DNA from: Haplosporangium gracile
Lineage: Eukaryota > Mortierellomycota > Mortierellomycetes > Mortierellales > Mortierellaceae
Direction of reading: 5' to 3'
Assembly: GCA_015499985.1 (NCBI GenBank)
Contig: JAAAUF010000098.1
Span: 1 to 64,000 of the forward strand
Length of the DNA stretch: 64,000 bases
Under the pieces are notes generated by a model. The model ran no database searches. It saw only the letters and a program-made list of their open reading frames with translations, and was not told the DNA's origin. The position numbers and the translations under genes were made by a program. Shown here piece by piece: positions 34,801 to 46,146 of the stretch. The stretch's first letter is position 1. Each line of letters starts with the position of its first letter.

Positions 34801-36641
34801 GACGTGGTTCCAGTGTCCCGCGTCGAGCTTCTTGAGGTAAATGGGCGAGAGAAAGTATAGGGCGAATCCTGGGAGACCGATGATCATTGTAATTAAGAGC
34901 TCGTTCCTGATGCCGAAGCCATCCTTGATCCACCACAGCTTGTACGTCAATACAGGGCAGCCGATCGCCAAGAACGCCAACATGAACCCATAGATTGGAT
35001 AAAACTATCACATTATGTTAGGTAGCACAATGTAAAGTTAGTTATTAAGTAACACCACCAAATAAATTAGCAGCACAGTTATGAAACGGTCCTAGTTGGT
35101 AAGAACTTACCACTGGGCCTTCGCCGCACTTGTAGCTAATAGGGTCGATCTGCACGGGGGATGGCTTGATGAACTGCATGCCCAAGCAAATAACCAGAGG
35201 GATGATCATAAAGATGACCAAAAATATAGTCAATCTGCCGTCTGTCGCCTGGTTGAAGGGGAGATAACGACTGCATGATCGACCATCCTTGACTGCCTCT
35301 CCGTTCACAGTGATCGATATGGCCCTAGATGGAGCATGGTCGTGAATCGTGTCTGGGTCCTTGGTCGCCCCCGCATGAAACAGACGATTATAACTGTGCT
35401 CTGTCTGAACAGGGTGTGGCGATGTAACGTCCGAGGTCGAGGTGGTGTTCGATCCATGACCATGCATCATGATTGCTATGGCTATCGAGGTGGGCGAGTT
35501 GGCCACCGGTGATGGTGGGGCGATGGAAACGACCAGTTGGTGACATATTGGCGAAGCGTCAGCCGGTGGTTGAGATAGTGTTCTTGGGATGGGAGGAAGC
35601 GGCGCTTCCAATCGTTGTCCAGTAGGGGTGTTGACTCTGGTCTTGACAACTTTCGTCGGCCCTCCTCCTACTCCCGCACCCGCTCCTCCTGTAGGTGTAG
35701 CATCCCTTACTACTTCATGCTTGGTTGATCCTGCAACACCCTTTTCCAGCAAATCCGCCTGAGGTAAAGATCCTCCTACTGCGTCCTCCCCTCCGTGACC
35801 TCCCTTTGAGCTTGGGTTGTGGTGGTGGCCTAGGCCCTCCTTTTCCTGTCCAACGACAATAATTTTCCTATCCTCGACCCCTGTTCGTGCAACTGTTCCT
35901 GCTGCATCGTCATCTACTTCGTCGACTGGATTATTAGTGCCCTCGTTTGGACTATTATTACTGTTGGGATGCAAGATGTTGAGCTCGGTCGCACTCTTCT
36001 GCAAGATGGTCCGTCCAAAATCAACCTGCTGGTTATAGATGAAGACTAGCCGCCAACCCCTCGCCATGTAAGTTAGGAGCCAAGGCACAATGCATAGGTA
36101 GCATGCTATTACGAAAGTCACGTTCGTTCATAAGGGAGAGACGGGGGGGGGGGGGGTTAGCAGCAGCAGCGACAAAGCAAGGAAAAGAAAGGTAGACGTA
36201 TCATGTCAGTCAATTGTTCATTTTTCTGAATCTCACTGCTCCAATTGCAAGGATGACAACGAAGTATAGCGCAGCAAACCCGAGACCATCGTATCCCTCC
36301 TCTTTCATACATCCGGAGGGGAGAAGGGAAGAGGTGGTAAAGGAGAAGGAGAAGTAAGATGAAGAGGGGTGTTACTTACTCCAAAGAAGGATATAACAGG
36401 GAAAATCTCCTACAAAGGCGTTGAGCATGAGATAGATAGTAACAACGCCGCTCGCAGAGAGACCGTTCCAGAAGACGAGGTAACGGCCACGCTGCTTGAG
36501 GTCGTTGTGCGTCTTGGCAAGTATGAAGGTCATGATGGTCGAGATCAAGCAGATGGATCCCATGATGACGCCGGCAGTAAAGTAAGCATATCGATGACCC
36601 ATGCCCAGGACTGGGCCATACGGACCCAAAGGTCCACTCAT
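31855..36641 (-). CDS. 7TM receptor-like protein with C-terminal RGS domain
   Basis: Three exons (36641-36380, 36105-35111, 35004-31855) sum to 1468 aa. Hydrophobic segments: one at about residues 17-40 and one near 55-80 in exon 1, ending in FPCYILLW; TCYLCIVPWLLTYMARGW across the splice; after a loop of about 210 residues, FLVIFMIIPLVICLGMQF; then three more early in exon 3. This makes seven in total. The C-terminal part holds an RGS domain in two pieces: FEYALQDQEMLAELVKFSVT and FLQEYEGLRR (about 653-692), and LMAAFWEIYQTFIMANS to VREVQELVYSNVWPRFIQS (about 1247-1317). These are separated by more than 500 Ser/His/Gln-rich residues. 7TM-RGS proteins (plant AtRGS1, fungal GprK class) accelerate GTP hydrolysis by G-alpha at the plasma membrane. 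Intron 1 contains a run of 14 G. The ligand is unknown. Confidence 0.85.
36145..36158. repeat. Poly-G run in intron
   Basis: Fourteen consecutive G on the + strand (C on the sense strand) near the 3' end of intron 1 of the 7TM-RGS gene, in the place of the pyrimidine tract. Confidence 0.85.
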
Positions 36642-39193
36642 GATTGTGTCTGCAATCGATCAACAAGACAAGCGGGAAAGGATCTCAATCGGAATGGTTG
36701 GTGGTGACGGTAGGTGCAAGAGATAGAAGAAGATGGATGAATGGACGAGTAGAAGAAGCTAAAAGCTAGTGGCGTTTGTCGGGTGGGTATAACCTGTGCT
36801 TGGTGGGTTGGCTGTTGGTGGTGGGAAGAAGTGTTGTTGGTGGTGTCCTGCTGTTCCTTGACACTATGACACGAATGGCAAGTATGTAAGGTGTGGTGAG
36901 CATAGTATGTTAGAACGAGGCACCAAGGGGTGAATTGTGGTAAAAGGAAGGAGCTGTGTGGTTTATGTATGTATGTATGCGTACGCGTGTATGTGTATAT
37001 ATACGTCCGTAAGAGGAGAGAGAGTGGTGAAAGAGAGTGAGAAGGAGCAGGGGTGAGATGGAGGGCGAAGGTGTAGAAAAAAAGAGAAAGAAAAGGTGAT
37101 GTTGCGTCCAGAAAATATCAGTGATGAAGAAAAAAGAGAGGGGGGATGAGAAAAGAGTGGCTGTGTGTCTGTGTGATGTGCTGGAGGTAGGAGGTCAAAA
37201 GTAAACAAAAAGAAATGGTTTACTAAAAACGTGGCGGCAATCTTCAATTAAGGTCGGACAGACTCCGTTGCCAGGACAGTGGGTTCGCCGCCGCCAGGGG
37301 TGCTATTGTCCGTTACTGTTATTGCCGTTGTTATTGTTATCGTTCTTAGCCGGAATGAGCTTGGAAAGAAGCAGCAAATTGATATGAATGCACTGCTGCT
37401 TCAAAAAGTACAAAGCGTAATATCGGATGCAGGCAAAGAATTGGAGGGACGGAAAGAGATGGAGGTAGAAAGAGAATTGGTTCAAGGGAAGAGTAAGAGA
37501 GAAAGAGTCGGATAGTCGTACCTTGCTGCTTCTGTTTGCTGTTGTTGCTGTTGTCGGTAATGCTTAGAAGCAGTATGGGAGTGAATGAGTAAATTGAAGC
37601 GAATAAGGTCAGGAGGAACAAGAGAGAAGGAGAGTGAGGACGAGGGTGTTCTATGATAATGAATGAATGTCTATCTGGTGTGAATGGGAAGTTCAAGGGA
37701 AAATTATAAAAAAAGTGGAGAGGGAAGATGACAAAGGGAAGAAAGAAGGGGAGGAAGAAAGAAAAAAAAGAGCGGGAGAGGGTGAGGGTGAGGGTGAGAG
37801 TAAGGGTGAGGGAGAGGGAGAAGAGAAGAGAAGAGAAGAGAAGAGAAGAGGGGGGAGGAAAGGAAGAAAGGAAAAAAGAAACGAAATGAACCCTTGTGCT
37901 GGGCTAAAAACTAAACAGTCGGACATGGAAACCATACAACGCGCCCAAACATACACTGCTTGCATTTATTGCTGTTGCAGTAATGAGAGCACAAACGAAT
38001 AATCTGGATGGAGTTGCAGTAGTAGTAGTCAAAATAACTTCAACAACGACTATTTTCAACAGCAACAAGGAGGGGAAAGAAATAAAGAAACGATAAAGAA
38101 AATGACGGGAATGTACCGTAGCGCAGAAATGAAACAAAACAAACGAGGGGAAAAAAGTTATCTTTCAAAGAAATGCTGTGATACGATCGGTATTGGACAA
38201 AAAAGCGTCGAAACATCTCCTGGTTCTGGCACTTCGACTCGCCCAGGGTCGAGGGTCCAGCCCCCTCCTCTCTTTTTTTTTTTTTTTTGTCGTAGATGCA
38301 CCATAACTCCAAACTCTTGGTAAGGATCCTTGCTTAACCCCATATGACCACCCGGACTATGTTCAAGCCGTTGGAAACCCATCCATTCTCAACGCTCTAG
38401 ATAAGCCAATGCACAGATTCTAGGACTTTCTTTGTGGAACCACACCTAGGAAACTCTTGGACTGAGTCACTGGTCCGTGTCCAACATCACATCTCTCCTT
38501 TTCCTCATACTACTTACAGTTTCCTATCGTTGGTCTGTTCTCCTGCATCCACAAACCCACAACTCCTTGTTCAATCCAGTAGTGTGGTCCGTATCCGTCA
38601 CTGTCAAATGACTCGGTGAGCATCCGATGTTTGCTGAGAATTTTTTTTTTGTTTTTTAAGAAATTTATTGCGTCGTGGGTGTGCGTGCAGTAAACTAATA
38701 CTCCCTTTCACCAGGCAGTCCTCACAGTTCAAAAGGATATAAAAATAAATGTTCCAAAAGCATAAAGGTTGCATCTAAACTGGAAAAAAACAAGTGTACC
38801 AAAAATCGAAGGATGAAACATGATAAATAAATTACAAAGAGAAATAAAGTACAAGAAGGTTAAGTAGGGCGGTTGTTGTTAGCGAGGGGCGGCTCGACGG
38901 GGGGTGGTGGTGGTTGTTCTCGTTCTGGCACGAGCCTGTGATGTTTGCAGGGAATTCCAACCCTCCATCCGATGAGATTCACGTGATGTGATTGGACAAA
39001 TTAGCCTACCGAGTTGCCACCAATTTCAACTGAGCTTGACCCTCCCTTTTTTTTCAACTTCTCCTCAAACATCGTCTTTTGTTTTTGTCTCTTCATCAGC
39101 TCATTCAGACTCAAAACGCCAACACGCGACGTGTCTCAAGCACAATCAAAATAAAAAACAGCAACAAAAACGCAGGCAAAAGGATAGAGAAGG
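36642..39193. other. Divergent intergenic region with repeats (7TM-RGS / POLD4)
   Basis: Long leader or promoter region shared by two divergent genes. 37000-37150 and 37500-37880 are purine-rich on + and include a GGGTGA-like repeat and an AGAAG pentamer repeat. 38325-38425 has a short ORF-like stretch that may be a coding relic. No gene could be supported. Confidence 0.45.
37781..37850. repeat. GGGTGA hexamer and AGAAG pentamer tandem repeats
   Basis: Four to five imperfect GGGTGA units (ggtgagggtgagggtgag) are followed directly by about five AGAAG units. The + strand is purine-only over nearly 100 nt. Confidence 0.8.
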
Positions 39194-40137
39194 ATGGCGC
39201 CAAGAAAACTCGCCTCGCCTGTTACTGCCGCTAACCCAGCTTCTGCAGCCGACTTCTTCACGCGTGGCAAGAAGCCTACAACCACCGACAGAGTCATCGC
39301 TGTCAAGAAGACAACGACCACCACTCTTTTCAAGCACACCCCTGCGCCTAGCAACAACAAGGTCAAGACACAGAAGCAGCAGGAAGGACAGAATCAGAAC
39401 AAGCTTCAGGACACCACCTCCCGTACTGTTATTGTTATCTCGGACAGTGAAGACGATGATAAGGCAGACGACATCTCCCGCGATGAAGCAGGAGGTAATG
39501 GCGATGATGCAGCCTGGGGCTTCGGAGACGATCTTGGACCTCTGGACGACTTTTTCTCAGACGACGCCTTCGAATCCCAGCAGCGTCAATCCAAGCTTCT
39601 GCCTCATATCAAGCCTAAGAAGGATGTCGCCGAATTTCTAATCACGCCAGTTATGCCCAGAGCTTCGTCTGCCAAGCGGACTCACTCTCATCTTCAATCG
39701 ACCCCTTCAGTCAACATCCAGCTCGGCAGTATGATCTCCCTTTAAGCCTTGTTTTTAGCCCCTTTGCATTCTAGAAAAATTGATGGCTCATTTTGCTTGT
39801 GTTCTCGTTTGGCAACACATAGTTCATCAAGAAGACATTTCGGAGCAGGAAAAGACTCTTCGTCAATTCGATCTCGCGTCCAAGTACGGCCCTTGCCTCG
39901 ACATGACCCGTCTCGAGCGATGGGAAAGAGCTTCGCTGCTGGTAAGCTCATCCACCAAAAAGGCATTAAGGAATTTAGTCTCTTTTCGTTCAGAGTTACT
40001 TTTTTTGACTGATGGGGTCTATACGTTTACTTTGTACCGCATATTCTTTGTAGGGTCTCTCGCCACCTATGGATGTCAAAGATTTACTGGCGAAGGACAT
40101 GACAATTAACACCTCGATTTTCTCAGGTCGAGTCTAG
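39194..40137 (+). CDS. DNA polymerase delta subunit 4 (POLD4/Cdm1)
   Basis: Three exons (39194-39728, 39823-39941, 40054-40137) give 245 aa. The C-terminal 70 residues match the small delta-polymerase subunit (human p12, fission yeast Cdm1): LRQFDLASKYGPCLDMTRLE, RWERASLL and the GLSPPMDV turn. This subunit binds and stabilises the polymerase delta holoenzyme and in animals is degraded after DNA damage. The protein is about twice as long as human p12 because of an N-terminal extension of roughly 170 residues. In that extension are a PIP-box-like ASAADFFTRGKK (residues 17-27, lacking the usual leading Gln) and a SUMO-interaction-like TVIVISDSEDDD (78-89). The exon 1/2 junction (phase 1) is supported by frame and splice signals only. 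Confidence 0.85.
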
Positions 40138-40383
40138 ATCGAGTTTCATTGAGGAAGCGGGATCTATTCCTAGTCGTTTTGACTCTCCAAGTCATTCTCA
40201 TTTCTTCTACGTCTTGTTCACAAGAACAATCACCGATTATTGCACACAATCACAATCTTTGCACTTCAACAAGTTGTTCATAAGGGGAAGATGGGGGGAG
40301 GAGGATATTCTATTGTTACAAGGTTGTATTTTCTATGGGAAAGGCTGCATGGAATAAATACTGAAAAAGAAGGATTTGATGAC

Positions 40384-42332
40384 TTAACGTCTGCGATGGA
40401 CATTGACCAACAAAGGCTTCTTCATGGGTAAAGTCAACGAGGGAACAGGCTCAGGCTCATCCTGACCAGGAACAAGCTCAAATTGGAACTTGGACGAAAT
40501 CATCATGATAACCGTCAAAGCCTCAAGAGTAGCAAATGTCTGACCGAGGCAGATACGAGGACCAGCATTGAAGCTCGAGAACTTGAAGGTAGACTCCTTA
40601 CGGACCTTGGGCCAGGTATGATCCTCTGCTTCTGAATGTGTGTTGTTCTTCAAGATACCCTTCTCAATCTCAAGACTGTTACCCTCAAACCAACGCTCGG
40701 GCAAGAACTCGGGTGCCTGGGGTCCCCAAACCTTCTTGTTACGACCGATGGCATAGGTCGAGAACATGATGCGGTCTCCGCCTTGAACCTTGACACCGCC
40801 GGGGAGGACATCGTCAGCAACGGCGGTCTTGAGGTTACGGGGGACTGGTGGGTATAAACGAAGGGCCTCGAGGAAGACGGCGTTGGAGTAGCGCATGTCC
40901 TTGGTCAACATCTCGTAGGTAGGTCTCTCGTCCAGCTTGTCGATCTCCTGCCAGATGTTCTTTTCAACTGCGGGGTTTTTCATCACCTCGTAGTACATCC
41001 AGCTGAGCGCCTGAGCAGTTGTGTCACGTCCAGCACTATTCGTGAAAGAAAGCATGAGAAATTAACGTCAAAGGTACTTGGACAAGGCTATCATTCATGC
41101 ATGCATGTCGACAAATATAATAGCAAAACGACACTCACATAATAAAGTTGATAAAGACATCTCTCAGCTCAACATCAGAAAGAGCACGGCCATCCTCATC
41201 CCTCCACTTCATAAACAAGTCCAACAGATCCTCACGTCCCGAAGGTCCCTGGCGGACTTGAGCTTGGGCTGCGGTCTCACTACGTCGTCCCTTGATAGCA
41301 TTATAGGCATAGGAATCAACAACTTGGACAGCTTTCTTCATGTTGGAAGCCTTGGTCGTGAGGTGTTCAGTGACTCTCCAGAAGGGGTTCATGAAACGCT
41401 CATCGGTTGCGACGACAGCATAGTCAAAGGACGAGCCAAAGATATCCTGACCCTCCTTGCCCAATGAATCAATCTCGAGTCCGAACGACAGCTTTGCAAA
41501 AGCGTCCAGAGTCAGGCGCAAGAATAGTGCCTGAAGATCCACGGACTTGCCTGCCTGAGCAGCACGGTCGAGGACAGCGCAGAGCTGGAGAGAGTGGTCT
41601 GTGAAGGCACCATCGATCAGAGCGCGATAGATCTTTGTCGAGAAAACATGCGATGCTGTCTTCCTGTGCATCTTCCACAAGCTGCCATCCGAGTTGAAAA
41701 TACCTGTTGTTTTGAAGAAATGGAAAAGGTTAGTATATTTTTGGGATAGAGGGAGCAAAAGTACATAGAGTCAAATCATGATATCCGGCAGCGTTGCTTA
41801 CCATTTCCGAGGACCTGTGATAGGGTCGAGTTGAGGATGTACCCCTTCTCGTAGTTTTCAAAGTTGGTCTTCATGATGTGCTCGAGGTTGACGGGATCGT
41901 TGATCGCAATGACTCTGCCCAGTCCAAGAATTGTCGTCGACCTATGATGGACAATTGAGAGAGGCATTCGTCAACAATAATCGGCGAAAGTAGCAACATA
42001 GTGCAAAAGAAAAAAAAGAGACTCTCATGTCTAAAAGACACTTACATGACGTTGGTATCCATCTTTTCAAAGTTCTCGACAATACTTTGCAAGAACTTGT
42101 TGCGGTTCTTAAGGATGGTATAGGTATTACCGATTATGGGCATTCCTCCCCAGGCAATACCCTCGAGATCGGGGCGGGCACGGGTACCGATAGCTCGGTT
42201 GGGGTATTTAAGGACGAGGAAGAGGAATGACACAAGGGCAAAGAGACCTGCCTTCTGAGACTTTGTCTTGGGTCCCTTCAGGATCCTGTCTTTAAGGACG
42301 AGCAAAAGTGTTGTCAATGCTGAGGTGCTCAT
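40384..42332 (-). CDS. Cytochrome P450 monooxygenase
   Basis: Four exons (42332-42046, 41941-41802, 41703-41139, 41035-40384) sum to 547 aa. An N-terminal anchor (AGLFALVSFLFLVLKYP) puts it in the ER membrane. The signatures are complete: I-helix AGRDTTAQ, K-helix ExxR in FLEALR (E387/R390 by this model), the PERF-like PERW, and the heme loop FNAGPRICLG with the ligand cysteine at about residue 493. Sequence around the I-helix and heme loop resembles fungal and plant CYP52/CYP86-type fatty-acid omega-hydroxylases, but the substrate cannot be fixed by eye. The intron between exons 3 and 4 falls inside the I-helix motif, so a wrong splice would destroy it. The gene converges on POLD4 (246 bp between stops). 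Confidence 0.93.
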
Positions 42333-43050
42333 GGTCGAATGTAGTTAGCTGTGTTGTTGAGAGCGAAGGGGATGGGAGCAATGCAGGAAAAAAGAGTAAG
42401 TGAGAGTTGCTGTGGTTGAAAAGTGAAGAGAGGGTATAAAGTGGGGAGTGGAGAGTGGAGAGTGAAAAGTGGAGAGGAATTACGTTGCCACCAAAGTAAC
42501 AAGAGATTCGGAAGAGTCGAGAGTTGAGAGTTTGAATAAATGGGAAAAGTTTGATTCTTAAATAATTTCTACTCGTTGACGATCAATCATCAGTTTCCTC
42601 CACATGCAAGTGTTTGCATAAAAACAAACTCTAAATTTCGGCTGAGAAGCCACGCTCCGTCTCCCGTCTCTCGTCTCGGCTCGCTTCATCGAAGTACTAA
42701 TGTGTCTACGCCTTTCGTCATCCATAGCCCATACCACTGAATTTGCTCTCAACGCCTTGGCACTTCCTATGCTTCGGTTACCGAGTACTATAGGAACGAA
42801 AATGACCTAAGCCATCGCGCGTCAAGTAGCCTACCATGTCTGTCATGTTACGTCCCTATTTTTTTTTCTTTGGTATTGATAAGTTTTTATTTGCAGGAAA
42901 TGAACAAAATGACAAAATGAGGGAAGAGAGGGGTGTGTGGACGTGAAAAATAATTATGGCTGCGGCTGTCGAGAAGAAAAATGATATTCCTCTGGATCCG
43001 AATCTCTAGACGGGACAATGTAGGACGATGGGTGAGGACGAGAAATGCAT
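42333..43050. other. Intergenic region (P450 promoter / IDH 3' flank)
   Basis: Upstream of the P450 start and downstream of the IDH stop, both genes on the minus strand. The first 150 nt are GA-rich on + (CT-rich leader of the P450). No ORF of interest. Confidence 0.45.
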
Positions 43051-45210
43051 TTAAAGCTCAGAAATGATGGCGTTGGTGAACTCGGTGTTGGTGGAGCGAC
43101 CGCCAAGATCGCCAGTCAAGACCTTGCCGTCAGCAATAACCTTCAAGGTAGCCTTCTCGATCTGGTCAGCAAAGTTGTTGAGGTTCATGTGTCTCAACAT
43201 GAGGACCGAGGAGAACAAGAGAGCAGTGGGGTTGGCCTTGTCCTGGCCAGCGATATCAGGAGCGGTACCGTGGACGGCCTCGAAGATAGAGGCATCACGA
43301 CCAATGTTACCGGAGGGGGTCAAACCGAGACCACCGATGAGACCAGCACTCATATCGGAAAGAATATCTCCGTACAAGTTGGGCATGACCATGACGGTGT
43401 CGGCGTAGATGCTGGGGTCCTGGACAATCTGCAAGCAGGCGCGGTCCAAAAGCAAGTCATCGAACTTGACCTCGGGGAACTCGCGGGCAACCTCCTGGCA
43501 AGAGGCCAAGAAGAGACCATCGGACAACTTCATGATATTGGCCTTGTGGACGGCGGTAACACGGTTGCGACCGGTCTCCTTGGCGTAGTTGAAGGCATAG
43601 CGAGCGCAACGGTCGGAGGCATCCTTGGTGATCAACTTGATAGACTGGACAACACCATCGACGACCTCGTGCTCAATGCCAGAGTATTCACCCTCGGTGT
43701 TCTCGCGGATGAGGACGGTGTCAACGTTATCATAAGGGGTCTTGAAGCCGACGACAGACTTGCAGGGGCGGACGTTGGCGTACAAGTTGAAGGTACTGGA
43801 GAAAATTGTACAAAAAAAATATCACAGTCTGAGTACACCGATTCAATAGCAAGACTTTCTTTGTGGGAACACTTAATAGGTTCTTCCCACGACACATGGC
43901 TGGGTGAATAGAGACAAGTGTCACTTGTCCAGTCGTCCATGTGAAGAAAATGATCTGCATGAGGAAAAGAGGATAGACTTACCGACGGAGGGTCAAGTTC
44001 AAGGAAACGTGGCCCTTTCCGACGGGAGTGGCCAAAGGTCCCTTAAGAGCGACAGTGTTCTTTTTGACGGAGTGGAGGGCCTCATCGGGGATGGCGACCT
44101 TTCCGTTCTTAAGAACGGGGGTGACGCTGACGGGCTCCCACTCGATGGGAACCTAGATCATTCAAAAGATAACAATACAAGTTCATCAGTCGCTTTGTCT
44201 CTTTTTGTTTCCTAAATGATGACATTCGTCACTGACATGGAGAACAAACACCTTTCTGAACAATTGACTGCAGACTTACACCAGCGGCCTTGTAGATCTT
44301 GACGACCGACTCGGAGATCTCAGGTCCGATACCGTCACCGGGAATAAGGGTGACAGTGTAGTTGCCCTAAAGGTTTGAAAAACAAATGCGACATACGGTT
44401 AGCGATTCAACTCATATAATAAAATTAAAAAGATCCCACGGTTGTCTTCTTGTCCCAGCTGTGAATGAGTGCCAACATCCACGATCCACAACAAAAGACT
44501 GTGACATGTAAACACCTCTTGTCCATCACCCTCGACTCCTCTTTTTCACTCTCCTTGCAGTAGCAACGAGATCCACGGATGGGCTACAGCAAAGAATCAC
44601 CTCCTCTCTCTGAATATCATTCAGACTCCAGAATGACTGAGAAAGGTTTGCAACCCCTTATCTGATTCAAGTGTTCCATGCAGGCCGGCGATGGCACCTT
44701 CCTGAGCTGGGTCTGTATTCAATCCAAATGATAAGAGGATCGCTTTGATGATCCTTATTTCTTCGATAAAAAAAAAGTTGTCATCCCTCCATAGAATATG
44801 GTTCCCAGAGTTGACACAAACAAAACGACGCTTTGAATTGATAGGTGTCCTTACGTTGGCGTTCTTCTTGGCGTTGAAGGCACCGGGCATAGAGCTGGCA
44901 GCCTGCGAGGCCATGGAGCGCATGGCGGTCTAAGAAGAGTCAAATGGGAAAAAGGGTCAGCTGTTTTGAATCAAATGAGATTACATGGCGAGAAAGGGGT
45001 GAAAAAAGGCAAGAAGGTGAACAGTGCATGGTGGGAGAATTTTTTTTTTTCTTTTTTTTCTTTTTTTCTTTTGATCATAGGAACAATAGAAATTAAGAAT
45101 GAAAGGGTAAGAAAGTGAGAGTGAGAGTGAGAGAAAGGAGAGAAGGGTACCTTGGCGGAGAGAGCCTTGAGGCCCTTGAAGGCGACGGCGGTACGCTGGG
45201 TGGCAAACAT
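43051..45210 (-). CDS. IDH2: Isocitrate dehydrogenase [NAD] catalytic subunit, mitochondrial
   Basis: Five exons (45210-45151, 44929-44855, 44366-44280, 44152-43983, 43795-43051) sum to 378 aa. The N-terminus ([20 protein letters not shown], then [10 protein letters not shown]) is a basic, hydroxylated mitochondrial presequence. Core motifs: [27 protein letters not shown] (substrate loop with arginines), [41 protein letters not shown] (metal-binding Asp residues), [20 protein letters not shown]. The intact metal/isocitrate residues and the [21 protein letters not shown] signatures mark the catalytic subunit (yeast IDH2, animal IDH3A) rather than the regulatory IDH1. It converts isocitrate to 2-oxoglutarate in the TCA cycle. 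Divergent from RRP9. Confidence 0.95.
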
Positions 45211-46146
45211 GGTCGGGATGAGGGAGTGAGGAGAGAGAGGAATGGGGGAAGGTGGGGAAGAAGATCAAAAAGAAAAGAGACAGAGGGTCAAGATAAAAAA
45301 GGGTGAAAATACACAAGACGACGTCACAGGTGGGTGGGTTGAGTGCTCTCAAAAAATTGATTCGAAAGAGATAACAAAACGAGTTTGCCTCAAAAGGGAA
45401 TCCCGTCTTCACTTCCCTCCCCGCACTCGAGCGATGTGCCAGTGCGTTCACACATGGCTGCCGCTGTCCCCTCCTCATATCTCTTTGCCCAATCTCTTCA
45501 AAATCTCATTTTTTTAAATTTCATTTTCTGCTCTTCCTTTACCTTGTGTTTTTTTCATTGCTATTCGAAACATCAGGTATCTATTAAAGTCTGCTTTATA
45601 TCTCTTCGCTTCTCTCCCTTCATGATCATGTTACTCGATCAATTGAGCACCGTTCTCTTTGCAAGCAATCCGTCAGCCCAATAAGAACCAACAAGCCAAA
45701 AAAAAAAAAAAAAAAATGAAAATGAGGTACTTTTGCCTGGCCGGGACTCAAGTTCACAGGAGTTCAACTCCACTCAGGAACAAAAAAATGATCAAGGGTG
45801 TGGAATTTGTCCAACAGTCACTTGTGGCTTATATTTGTTTACGATTCACAGTTGTTTTTCTGCTTTCTTTTTTTTTTCCTTTCATACATTTTGCTGCACT
45901 AAATCGCTGTAAACCAAAGGCACAGCCAGCTATAGAAAAAAAAAAGATGTTCTTTCTCTTTTAAGTCCACGGAACTTCCACTATTGTTACCCCCTTCTTG
46001 ACGTTCCTTTGTGAGTGAAGATCTCTTCATTCCTCCTTTTCTCTCCATTCCATAACTTTAATATCCCTTTCACTCCCTCTTCAGTTCCAACAACTCAACC
46101 TTCATCACACACACAAACACACACACACACACACACATCACCTCTC
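45211..46146. other. Divergent promoter region (IDH / RRP9)
   Basis: 936 bp between divergent starts. Poly-A/T runs, purine-rich IDH leader at 45211-45310 and a (CA)n tract near 46113-46138 in the RRP9 leader. No ORF supported. Confidence 0.45.
46113..46138. repeat. (CA)n microsatellite in RRP9 leader
   Basis: About 12 CA units just upstream of the RRP9 start codon. Confidence 0.85.

Noticed and set aside
38200..38265. GGGTCGAGGGTCC resembling a B box
   Set aside because: The sequence deviates from GGTTCGANNCC and no cloverleaf can be drawn.
43051..45210. Regulatory subunit (IDH1) as the identity of the isocitrate dehydrogenase
   Set aside because: The NLYGDILSD and [20 protein letters not shown] motifs carry the catalytic residues; regulatory subunits differ at these places.
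45720..45785. tRNA-like GGAGTTCAACTCC stem-loop
   Set aside because: It resembles a T-arm, but no matching A box, anticodon arm or acceptor stem was found around it.
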